From G963662905 sp965230045 (lineage in GTDB: Bacteria; Bacteroidota; Bacteroidia; Bacteroidales; WRLA01), in assembly GCA_965230045.1 (NCBI GenBank), contig OZ245940.1, positions 2,976,001 to 3,040,000 on the forward strand: a stretch of 64,000 bases of DNA, written 5' to 3'. The first letter of the stretch is position 1. Each line of letters starts with the position of its first letter. The notes beneath the pieces were generated by a model. That model was not told the origin of the DNA. It made no database searches and was given only the letters and a program-made list of their open reading frames with translations. This document shows, in pieces, positions 1 through 7,700 of the stretch. The position numbers and the translations under genes are program-made.

Positions 1-118
1 TTTCGTGTGTGGAACGCGAGCGTCCGTTGATTACAAGGCGCTGCATAAACTGCTCAGCCATTTGGCGAAAGCCTTTCACTTTGAGGCATGCTTCATCCTG
101 GATCGTTCTTTTTTTCAT
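1..118 (-). CDS. Tyrosine recombinase/integrase, N-terminal part (runs off window)
   Basis: The minus strand from the ATG at 118-116 reads the first 39 codons of a protein beginning MKKRTIQDEACLKVKGFRQ, and stays open to the window edge. The same sequence occurs at 1693-1576, where more of it is visible and resembles the SAM-like core-binding domain of phage-type integrases (an N-x-Y-x3-L-x2-F-like pattern). No catalytic domain is in the window, so whether this copy is intact cannot be judged. It could belong to an IS91-like or integrative element. Confidence 0.5.
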   Translation of the reverse strand, partial: MKKRTIQDEACLKVKGFRQMAEQFMQRLVINGRSRSTHE

Positions 119-230
119 CCGATAATTTTTTAATTTTCAAAGGTGGGATGGAACCGCATGATGAAAAATAATCATTGTCTTGGGTGTTAATGATTATTTT
201 TATCATGCTTGTTTCATAAGATTAAATTTT
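1..230. repeat. 230-bp direct repeat, left copy
   Basis: Positions 1-230 match 1576-1805 at a constant offset of 1575; I found one mismatch (C at 59, T at 1634). The identity ends at 230/1805, after which the two sequences diverge. Because the window starts inside this copy, its true left end is unknown. The repeat carries the 5' end of a tyrosine-recombinase reading frame on the minus strand plus its upstream non-coding sequence. The two copies bracket the parDE segment, so this looks like a segmental or element-mediated duplication. Confidence 0.9.
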
Positions 231-303
231 AAAAAGTAAATAAATAAAACCTTATACGTAAGAATCAGATCTTAGGTGAAGCTGCCGACCGGAGGGAGGT
301 TTC

Positions 304-433
304 GTTCAACAATGTATAAAAATAATAGCCGAGACAGTAGTAAATTCAAGGGTTGTAGCCCGCTCCAACTTTCTTGTAACTTGACAGGAAAGTGCGACGC
401 AGTCGGCTACTATTATTATACTCACCGTTAGCT
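304..433 (+). other. Candidate attC-like recombination site upstream of parDE
   Basis: A 130-nt imperfect inverted repeat. The left end GTTCAAC (304-310) is followed by TATAAAAATAATAGCCGA. The right arm TCGGCTACTATTATTATA precedes GTTAGCT (427-433). The arms pair with few mismatches and both outer boxes keep the AAC/GTT core of integron attC sites. The GTTAGCT box is exactly complementary to AGCTAAC at 1057-1063, just after parE. That is the relation expected between the first bases of an integron cassette and the R'' box of its own attC. No integron integrase is visible. A plain hairpin is the alternative. Confidence 0.4.
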
Positions 434-447
434 GCAACCGAAAAAAA

Positions 448-479
448 TTTGCATCACATACCAACAATTGGTATCTTTG
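448..479 (+). promoter_or_regulatory. parDE promoter (Bacteroidota type)
   Basis: TTTG at 448-451 and TATCTTTG at 472-479 are separated by 20 nt. This matches the -33 TTTG / -7 TAnnTTTG consensus used by the primary sigma factor of Bacteroidota. The -7 box lies 18 nt before the parD ATG at 498. Confidence 0.75.
458..474. promoter_or_regulatory. Probable ParD operator
   Basis: A perfect 7-bp inverted repeat, ATACCAA-CAA-TTGGTAT, overlaps the -7 box of the parDE promoter. RHH antitoxins of the ParD family bind such palindromes and repress their own operon. The position is seen directly; the binding is inferred. Confidence 0.55.
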
Positions 480-497
480 TGAAAAACTATAATAGTT

Positions 498-746
498 ATG
501 GCTAAGAATACATCAATATTATTAGGCGATTATTTTGATAATTTCATTAACAAACAGGTAAATACTGGTAAATTCTCATCCGCAAGTGAAGTTGTGAGAG
601 CTGCACTCAGACTTTTTGAATATGAACAATCAAAAAAATCTGAGTTAATTAAAGAATTAAAAAGAGGTGAAAAATCAGGTTTTGTAAAAGATTTTGACCG
701 TACTGTTTTTCTAAAAAATATCCACGAAAAACACTTATCGGAATAA
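498..746 (+). CDS. parD: ParD-family antitoxin
   Basis: An 82-residue protein of the ParD/CopG-like type II antitoxin family. The N-terminal half (about residues 5-45, with the typical FSSASEVVRAALRLFE stretch) forms the ribbon-helix-helix DNA-binding unit. The charged C-terminal tail is the expected toxin-binding segment. It is the first gene of a two-gene operon: its TAA stop shares one base with the ATG of parE (TAATG), giving tight translational coupling. A consensus promoter and an inverted repeat precede it, consistent with autorepression. The pair sits between attC-like sequences and inside 230-bp direct repeats, so recent mobility is likely. Family assignment rests on sequence pattern only. 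Confidence 0.88.
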   Translation: MAKNTSILLGDYFDNFINKQVNTGKFSSASEVVRAALRLFEYEQSKKSELIKELKRGEKSGFVKDFDRTVFLKNIHEKHLSE

Positions 747-1045
747 TGAAATATAAGTTAAGCCTCTTGGCAAGCCAAGACCTAGAAAATATTTGGCTAT
801 ATACTTTTGAAACATGGTCCATTGAACAAGCTGACAGATATTTCAATTTGATTATGGACGAAATAGAATATGTAGCTCAAAAGCCTGAATCTGGATTTGA
901 TTTCAGTTCATTAAGGAAAGGATATTATCGTACAAAAATCAAATCACATTTAATTTTCTACAAAATCGATAAAAAGAATGATATTGTTGAAATTATCAGA
1001 ATTTTACACCAACGAATGGATATAGAAAATAGACTAAATGATTAA
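746..1045 (+). CDS. parE: ParE-family toxin
   Basis: A 99-residue RelE/ParE superfamily toxin. Visible hallmarks are the N-terminal YKLSLLASQDLENIWLYT helix entry, the central SGFDFSSLRKGYYRTKIKSHLIFYK strand block and the C-terminal EIIRILHQRMD strand characteristic of ParE. Known ParE proteins poison DNA gyrase; the cellular target here is inferred from family. Translation is coupled to parD by a one-base stop/start overlap. It is full length for the family with no frameshift. The stop is followed within 12 nt by AGCTAAC, the presumed start of the cassette's own attC-like site. Confidence 0.88.
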   Translation: MKYKLSLLASQDLENIWLYTFETWSIEQADRYFNLIMDEIEYVAQKPESGFDFSSLRKGYYRTKIKSHLIFYKIDKKNDIVEIIRILHQRMDIENRLND

Positions 1046-1056
1046 TAAATGGCAGC

Positions 1057-1345
1057 AGCTAACAATTAAGCAACGTTTTCCGGCCTAAGCCGGAATACCC
1101 ACGAATTACTCGGGGCAGGTGTGCTTTGTGCCTGTCCCGAACCTTCGCGGATTGAAGAGCATGTCCCGAGCCATTCGGGACCTGTCCCGAGCCCTTCGGA
1201 GCTTGTCCCGTGCATCACACGGGAAAAACCGGCTTACAAATATATTGGGGAATCAATTTTTGCGGTATTTTCTGCCAAATAGCTTAAGGGAAGGGAAAGC
1301 AGGCCATTTTCAGCCGAAAAGCTTTGGTTTGCAATAATTCAAATG
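1057..1345. repeat. Dispersed repeat family B, copy 1
   Basis: Begins with the attC-like box AGCTAAC, then AATTAAGCAACGTTTTCCGG, and runs to about 1345 (…GCTTTGGTTTGCAAT). The same order of blocks occurs at 22716-22922 (CTAACAATTAAGCAACG; TTGGGGAATCAATTTTTGC; AGGCCATTTTCAGCC; GCTTTGGTTTGCAAT) and in part at 4456-4560. Between the blocks, 1120-1230 holds short CGGGAC-rich repeats. I see no convincing gene here. No GTTAGC partner of the opening box is present, so the attC would be incomplete. Confidence 0.7.
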
Positions 1346-1459
1346 AACGTTTTGTCAAGATATGATAGCATCCACAGTCCATTTTGTGGGGCTTTGGCAT
1401 AACCATATCAGTCCTGCATTGCAGGGGCAGAGGGAAAACAATAAAGCATGTGCATTTTC

Positions 1460-1693
1460 TCAGCTTGCATCCGGCGCCCTGATACGCTCATGGAATGATT
1501 CGGGGATTGATTTTTCCATTTCAAGAGGGTTTTTCTCACAAAAAATCGCCATCTTGGCTATCTGGCGAAGGTAGTTTTCGTGTGTGGAACGCGAGCGTCC
1601 GTTGATTACAAGGCGCTGCATAAACTGCTCAGCTATTTGGCGAAAGCCTTTCACTTTGAGGCATGCTTCATCCTGGATCGTTCTTTTTTTCAT
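1460..1693 (-). pseudogene. Truncated tyrosine recombinase/integrase
   Basis: A 77-residue open frame from the ATG at 1693. Residues 1-65 resemble the SAM-like N-terminal (core-binding) domain of site-specific integrases (…RLVINGRSRSTHENYLRQIAKMAIF…). The frame then ends with a short unrelated tail (…RIRAPDAS) at 1460. The catalytic R…HxxR…Y domain is missing, so this is a 5' fragment and not a working enzyme. Its first 118 bp plus upstream sequence are duplicated at the window's left edge. The fragment's truncation point suggests a deletion or insertion between the two copies, with the parDE segment now lying between them. Confidence 0.7.
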
Positions 1694-1805
1694 CCGATAA
1701 TTTTTTAATTTTCAAAGGTGGGATGGAACCGCATGATGAAAAATAATCATTGTCTTGGGTGTTAATGATTATTTTTATCATGCTTGTTTCATAAGATTAA
1801 ATTTT
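1576..1805. repeat. 230-bp direct repeat, right copy
   Basis: Same sequence and orientation as 1-230 (offset 1575; one difference at 1634). It ends 17 bp before a family A palindromic element. Together the two copies flank a 1345-bp interior that contains parDE and family B sequence. Confidence 0.9.
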
Positions 1806-1822
1806 ATAAGGTTAATAAATGA

Positions 1823-2152
1823 GGTTCTACTAGGAATTTCGTGGGTAACAATAATGTTTGAAAATAATATGGAGATATTTATTAATAAACTATTGATCCC
1901 TAACAGATTCCTCCCTCCCGATAACTATCGGGACAAAGCCTTAATCACTTCGTTTGGCTTTGTTCCGGTCGGAATGACGCTGTTTATTAGGTGTTTAAGG
2001 CAAATGCGGCTTCTCGGCTCCGCTCGAAGACCTTATATTGAGGTGGTCGAACGGAGTCGAGACCAAGAATGAGGAATTCCGATAGCCATCGGAAGGAGGA
2101 ATTTATTTGAAATAACATTCAAATTTCTTTCCACGAAATTCCGTGTAGAACC
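1823..2152. repeat. Dispersed palindromic element family A, copy 1
   Basis: A 330-bp element bounded by GGTTCTACTAGGAATTTCGTGG on the left and the inverted CCACGAAATTCCGTGTAGAACC on the right (terminal inverted repeats shared by all complete copies). Inside are TTCCTCC…GGAGGAA and other inverted blocks around a variable centre. Homologous copies are at 8826-9196, 27673-28000 and 33476-33837, with degenerate ones at 45483-45719 and 22983-23007. It encodes no plausible protein and looks like a non-autonomous (MITE-like) element. The IS66 insertion lies 10 bp beyond its right end. Confidence 0.85.
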
Positions 2153-2207
2153 TTAAAAAAACGTAAGCCTGCGGCGAACAGCATCTTGCATATAATCGGA
2201 TAATGTT

Positions 2208-3674
2208 TTAAAGCTGTCCGGGCAGGAGTTGGTGGAGCTTGTTGGCTGGGTGTTCCTGGATTTTTTCTAATGTTTGCTTGAGCCACTCAAAGGGTTCTAC
2301 GTTTTGGATTTTGCAGCTGGCAAAAAAGGAGTAGATCATAGCCGCGTGCTGGGCTGCATTGTGCGAACCGGCAAACAGGTAATTCTTGCGCCCTATGGCT
2401 ACCGGCCTGATGCTGTTTTCAACCAGGTTGTTGTCAATGCGCAGCCTTCCGTCTTCAATATAACGGATCAGGCGCCCCCATAATTTCAAGCTGTAAGCTA
2501 TAGCTTTGCCGATTGCGCTTTTGGGCGCGACTTTATAAACTTCTTCCTTAAGCCAGCTTTCCATTTCGTTCAATATGGGCAGTGATTCCTTTTGCCGCAA
2601 TGCTTTGATCTCCTCTGGCCGCAGTTCTTGTTCACTTGCCTGACGCTCAATGGCATACAGTTTTCTTATCTGCCCCAGCGCATATTCACTGCGTGCAGCG
2701 TCATTGTCCTTGGCTTTCTCAAAATACCTGCGCGCATGCGCCATGCAGGCCAATTGGGTGATTTCGGCTTTGTTTTTTAGGTTGTCGTAAGCTGTGTAGC
2801 CATCGGTTTGCAAATATCCGCTATAGTTTTCCAGCATTTCATCAGGGCCTTCCCGTCCGCGGCCTTTTCGGTAATCGAACAGGGCCAGTTTTTTAAGCGG
2901 GTCGTAATAAACCCAGTGATACCCTTTGTGCGATGCCCCGGGCTTGTCTTTGGTCAATACCTTTATGGGCGTTTCATCTGCCATCAGGTAACCGGTCCTC
3001 ATGATTTCTTTCTTCAGGGCATCGTAAAGCGGTTCAAGCAATCTGCAAACCCCGCTAAACCAACCGTTTATTGTTGATTCGGCTATTTCGATCCCCAGGC
3101 GCTTGAACATCTTGACAAGGCGGTAGAAAGGTAGGTGGTCAACAAATTTGCTGACAGTCACATAAGAGATCAGGCCTTCTGAGGCATTGCTTTTGGGCAA
3201 GGCGCGTGAAGGCAGTTCTGCGCAGATCATTTGGGTGCTTTCGTCCTGGCCTGCTACGGCATAGTAAGGGCGTATAAAACGGATCACACGAAAAGTACCG
3301 GGCACATAATCAAGTACTTCGGTGATTTTTACGTTGACCCTATGGGCGCCTTTGGGCAGGTTTTGGGGTTCGATGATAATTTCATGGCGCGGCAGGTGGG
3401 CGGGCAGTTCTAAGCGCACGGGCTGTTTTTTGGACTGCTTTTTATTGCGCGTATAGCTGATCTGCTCCTTTTCCGGTTCTTTTTCCTGTGCAGGCACGTC
3501 AAAGAGCACTCCCTGGTTGGGGTCTGCTGCGATATGCCGTTCGCTTTTGGATCCGTAGACCACGCGCTGTAATTGGGCAAGCTCGTGCTTTAAAAGGGAT
3601 ATTTGAGCGTCTTTTTCGGCTATTATCTGCTCAAAACCTGCTTTTAATATTGCTATATTTTCCTGACTTGCCAT
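2208..3674 (-). CDS. tnpC: IS66 family transposase TnpC
   Basis: The 488-residue DDE transposase of the IS66 element, which cuts and joins the element's ends. A coiled N-terminal segment (about residues 10-40) is followed by a linker and the catalytic core. The likely triad is D233 (MADETP), D291 (LQTDGYTAY) and E419 (NNLVENSIRP), with the CMAHARRYF insertion between. The CxxC zinc-finger cysteines found near the N terminus of many TnpC proteins are not seen here (HLPRHEI in their place), which is common in Bacteroidota copies. It is the last gene of the tnpA-tnpB-tnpC operon, 47 bp after tnpB. Confidence 0.96.
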   Translation of the reverse strand: MASQENIAILKAGFEQIIAEKDAQISLLKHELAQLQRVVYGSKSERHIAADPNQGVLFDVPAQEKEPEKEQISYTRNKKQSKKQPVRLELPAHLPRHEIIIEPQNLPKGAHRVNVKITEVLDYVPGTFRVIRFIRPYYAVAGQDESTQMICAELPSRALPKSNASEGLISYVTVSKFVDHLPFYRLVKMFKRLGIEIAESTINGWFSGVCRLLEPLYDALKKEIMRTGYLMADETPIKVLTKDKPGASHKGYHWVYYDPLKKLALFDYRKGRGREGPDEMLENYSGYLQTDGYTAYDNLKNKAEITQLACMAHARRYFEKAKDNDAARSEYALGQIRKLYAIERQASEQELRPEEIKALRQKESLPILNEMESWLKEEVYKVAPKSAIGKAIAYSLKLWGRLIRYIEDGRLRIDNNLVENSIRPVAIGRKNYLFAGSHNAAQHAAMIYSFFASCKIQNVEPFEWLKQTLEKIQEHPANKLHQLLPGQL

Positions 3675-3721
3675 AAGGCAAATATACGGAAGTAACCTCT
3701 TGGTTAGCTATATTTTAAGAG

Positions 3722-4087
3722 CTATTTACCAACATTTTCATGTGGGAAAAAACGCGGGTATTTCCTTGCATTTTTCATGGAAATACCATTGATTATCATT
3801 ACAAGTTCAGGGTAGTCGATCAGCTGGTGGGAGGCGTGCACAGCAGATGTGCCCGGCAGGTGGAAAGTGCCTTTTTCGAGCCTTTTATAGAACAGCACAA
3901 AACCTCCGCTTTCCCAGCGCAACAATTTTATGCGGTCGCGTTTTTTGTTGATGAACAGGAAAACATCACCGCTCATCGGGTTTTTGTCCAGTTTGTTGCG
4001 CACAATGCCATACAGCCCATCAAAGCTTTTGCGCATATCGGTGGGCTGGCGGTACAGGTAATAGCGGCTGGCAGTTAAGCTGAACAT
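3722..4087 (-). CDS. tnpB: IS66 family accessory protein TnpB
   Basis: A 121-residue IS66 Orf2-type protein (PF05717 family) recognised from RQPTDMRKSFDGL, GDVFLFINKKRDRIKLLRWE and GFVLFYKRLEKGTF, the family's three conserved blocks. It is needed with TnpA and TnpC for IS66 transposition, but its biochemical role is unsettled. The ATG overlaps the tnpA stop by one base (TAATG), so it is probably translated by coupling. Length is normal and the frame is intact. Confidence 0.95.
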   Translation of the reverse strand: MFSLTASRYYLYRQPTDMRKSFDGLYGIVRNKLDKNPMSGDVFLFINKKRDRIKLLRWESGGFVLFYKRLEKGTFHLPGTSAVHASHQLIDYPELVMIINGISMKNARKYPRFFPHENVGK

Positions 4088-4392
4088 TATTGGCCGGTGA
4101 GCGATTTGAGATAGGGCAAGGGCACATTGCCCGGAAGGTTGAGCTCGATACCATTGGGATAACGGATGATAATCCCTGCAGCTGGAGTCCCGGAAAGCTC
4201 AATGAACCCATGGCCATCAGGCAAGCTTTCTTCCTGTTCAAATTTATGATACCAATAAAGGAAAGTGTGATAGCAGATTTTGTGTGATTCGGCAAAGGAT
4301 CTTTTGCTTTGGCCACTGGTATGCCATTGATCCACCAGTGTTTTCATCTCTGCTCTTCTTTGTTCTTTTTGCATATTGCTTTTTTGCAGCAA
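4087..4392 (-). CDS. tnpA: IS66 family accessory protein TnpA
   Basis: A 101-residue IS66 Orf1-type protein with an N-terminal helix-turn-helix-like region (MKTLVDQWHTSGQSKRSFAESHKICYHTFLYWYHKF, read in pieces), as in other IS66 TnpA proteins that resemble DNA-binding adaptors. An internal ATG (MQKEQRR, six codons in) could be the true start. It is the first gene of the IS operon, 51 bp inside the inner end of the terminal repeat. It overlaps tnpB by one base. Confidence 0.92.
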   Translation of the reverse strand: MLQKSNMQKEQRRAEMKTLVDQWHTSGQSKRSFAESHKICYHTFLYWYHKFEQEESLPDGHGFIELSGTPAAGIIIRYPNGIELNLPGNVPLPYLKSLTGQ

Positions 4393-4455
4393 AGAACGGA
4401 AGCTTTAAAAGCTTGTGCAATATGCCTTTTGCTGAAGGCTTACAAAAAAACAACG

Positions 4456-4560
4456 AAGGCACAACAATGAAGCATCTTTTTCCGGCCCTAGCCGGTAAAC
4501 CTGAAGGCTCGGGTCAGGTATCCTCATATAAGGCAGGACAGGTAGTGCTTTGAGCTTTTA
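4456..4560. repeat. Dispersed repeat family B, partial copy
   Basis: The sequence TTTTTCCGGCCCTAGCCGG, then CTCGGGTCAGGTATCCTCAT and AGTGCTTTGAGCTTTT, repeats the order of blocks seen at 1075-1140 and 22733-22805. The IS66 insertion immediately to its left separates it from the family A element. From 4561 to 4711 I see no gene or clear signal. Confidence 0.6.
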
Positions 4561-4711
4561 AAATGGGATAAATATATGAACAAGAAATACGATTGAGTTT
4601 TTGGGATTAGTTGCACAGGTAATCAAGCGTAGGGCTATCGCCCGGCCATGCATGGCGCATCCATAATATGACTAAAATCCAAAGCCATTTATGGTATGGT
4701 TAAAACCCATA

Positions 4712-7700
4712 TTATTGATACACCACAATCTTCCGTACAAATTCCCCTTCCGGATTGCTGAGCTTGATCAAATAAATACCTGCAGCCTGCCGGCTCATGT
4801 CCAGCTTGAATATTTGTTCATTTTTTGGATTAATCTCTGAGATTATTTCATTTTGCAGGTTCATGACCTGGATTTTATCTGTTCCTGCAATTTGCCGGCA
4901 ATCAATATAAAAAATACCGCTGGACGGATTGGGGAATATGCGGATAAGCTCATTTGCTTCCATTTCATCCACAGAAGCACAAACATTAATGGTGATAAAA
5001 TCCTCCTTTTGTATTGTGTGGGATTGTGTGCCCACAGAAACTTTCAGGCTGACATCATAAGTGCCCGGTTCTTTATAAAGCACAGCGGGATTTTTTTCAA
5101 AGGATGTTTCCGGTGTCCCGCCTTCAAACATCCATTCAAATGCTACGGCATTATCGGATGAAGTGCTGTAGAACTCTATGCTTTGATCCTGACAAATTTC
5201 CTGAGCAGATGAGGTGAATGCAGCTTCAAGGGCTTTCGGGATGCCGAAGAAATTCAAATAGCGTTTCATTAATTCCTTGCGGCTTGAAGGTACATCACCC
5301 TCTTCCAGTCCACCAAATTCATGTGCTGCACCAATGGTTCGGTATTGCTGTGCATCATACGCTACTGCAGTATTGTATGCAGGGCTTTCGTTTTCGAAAA
5401 TCAGGAAAGCCGGCTCAATGGCTTCAATATGGTCGTACCATGCGCAGTCGCCGGAATATTCAAAGGACATACCTTCGGTGAAACTGCCTTCAATTCCCTT
5501 TTGTTTGCTCATATCATCAGCGCCATCGCTTGTGCCATCGATGCCAAAAAGCGGGTGCACAGAAGTAGCTACATCATAAAACCAGGTTTCTCCGCCTTCC
5601 ATATAAATATTGCCACCTGCATTCAGATATGCCTTGAGCTGGTCGCCTTCTTTAAAGGTCAGGATATGGTTGTCGGGATAACCTCCCAGACAAATGAACA
5701 TAGATTCATAATGCCTGAGGTCTTCCGGAAAACTGTTTCTGCTGTCATAGCTTATCTCATTCTGTTCCAGCGCTTCGGCAATAGCCGGTGCAGAATTGGC
5801 ATTGCCGTCCAAATCAAGAACTAATGCATTGAAACGTCCCATTGGGACATAAAAACTGTTTTGTGAATGAATGCCTGCTTCTGCATTCAGCTGAAGGTTT
5901 ATCCGGGCTAAGTGGCCAGTGGGACAGGCGGCATCGGCTAAAACAGAAAAAGCAGCTAAAGCTGTATCACCAGCTTCAAGATTACCAAAATCAACAGAAT
6001 TTTGTTCTGTACTGAGCCATTCTGATTCAATATCAATCGTGCCAATAACACTTCTTGCTTCTGAGGTGCCCGGGTTGCTGACTTTCAGGATGATTTCTGC
6101 CCTTTCGCCTGCTTCAAGTATATGGTTTTCGTTGCCTGCAGCATCATCAAGCTCATAGGTGGCGAATTCCGTTTTCGCGGAATGTATGTGCAGTGAAAAA
6201 TGGCTGGTCCAATGCGCACTACCATCATCGGCGGTAATTTGAAAATCAGCTTTATGGCCATCAGGGCTGTCGTTGGCAACATCGATTGCAAAAGCATCGC
6301 TTGCATCAAGAACGACACCGCCAGGTAGCCCATTGATGTCCTCATTTGCATCTGTTATACTGATGTATTCGTCTGTAGATGATAATTCCAGATGGAGATT
6401 TTCACTCGATTCATTGCCAATATTCACCATCCTGATGCTCAGTTTGGCTGTTTCGCCATAGTCCAGCAGCCCGTTTATGTTGGGGTTTCCGTCGTCATTG
6501 ACCATAACGCTATCGCAAATTACATAAGCGCCATTTGCAGCTGATACAGGCACTAAAACACTGTATCGAAAATGGTTTTGTTTGATGACCGTAATGCGCA
6601 TTTCAGTTCCGGCTTCCTGTGCTGCAATCTGTATGGGCGTAAAATCACCGGTACCTGCTGCACGGCCAATAATTTCATCATTGATGCAAAGGGAAATCAG
6701 GGCTCCTTCATCTGCGGATACCTGAAAAGAACGTGCTCCGGCAATGAGCTCCTGTGCATGCTGAATGTTCAACTCCTGCGGTATTTCTGTGTACATCACC
6801 GAATAGGCATCGCCATGATGATGAAACACATTATATGTAGCTTCCTTTTCGTAGAAATTATAAGGCCAGGAAGATGATTCCAGAAAATATTTTCCATAGG
6901 TGCTGGCAAATGCAGGCATAGCCATTTGGGTTTCCCTTTCATTTTCATAATCGGGCATAAATTCGGGCCAGAGATAGTCCATAAGGCCCCAGTGATACAC
7001 TTCATTGACCAATTTGTAAGCAAGTTCTGTAGAGGCAATAATTCCCAATGCGCCATATGGCTGGCGGTGAAAGGCTTCGGCAAAACATTTGGGTTGATGG
7101 TCGAATTTGCCGGTAGAACATCCCAGTGAAAACACAAAAGTGGGCTTGTCGTTATACAAGCCGGCTGCCTGTGACATACTGAAAGGAGGGCAGCCCCAAC
7201 TGTCAATGTTGCCATGATCGTCGTATAAGGTCATAAAAGCCCCATTGCGTATGGCATCGCTGATGTCGGAGGAGGAAGCTCCGTTCCAGCTGAGTGATGA
7301 CGGGTTTTCAGGAATATAACCCAAACCTTCAGGTCCGAAATAATCCACCAAAGCATCTGTTCCGGGAACAGTTGCCCAAAGTCCGGCATTTGGATTTCCA
7401 CTGAATATTTTATTGATCCGTACGACATCTTTGCCAAGTTCTTTAGTTAAAAAACCAGAGGTTGTTTCACTTCCCAGCTGAAACCAGCTGTAATCTTCCC
7501 AACCACATATAACTACCGGGTTCTGGTAATATCCGGCTTCTGTGGGTGGGTTTTTCTCATAATTGATAAACTTGGAGATCATCTCCGAGAGCTCGCTTTC
7601 ATCGCGGGCTGTGATACGTGCCATGGTAATATCGGGCAATGCATCCCCGTCCACATCGGCATATTTATTGTCGGATATGCATGTTCCGGCATAAGGGTGT

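Larger units (their letters stand above)
2163..4443 (-). mobile_element. Complete IS66-family insertion sequence
   Basis: A 2281-bp element with terminal inverted repeats starting GTAAGCCTGCGGCGAACAGC at 2163 and, read inward from 4443, GTAAGCCTTCAGCAAAAGGC. The IS66 hallmark GTAAG end is present on both sides. The flanking 8 bp are identical, AAAAAAAC at 2155-2162 and 4444-4451, matching the 8-bp target duplication made by this family. It carries the standard three genes tnpA-tnpB-tnpC on the minus strand with no frameshifts. The element appears structurally intact and fairly recent. Confidence 0.95.

Noticed and set aside
1755..2072. 105-codon plus-strand frame
   Set aside because: It lies across the family A palindromic element; the same translated pieces recur in other copies because the DNA is repeated, not because a protein is conserved.
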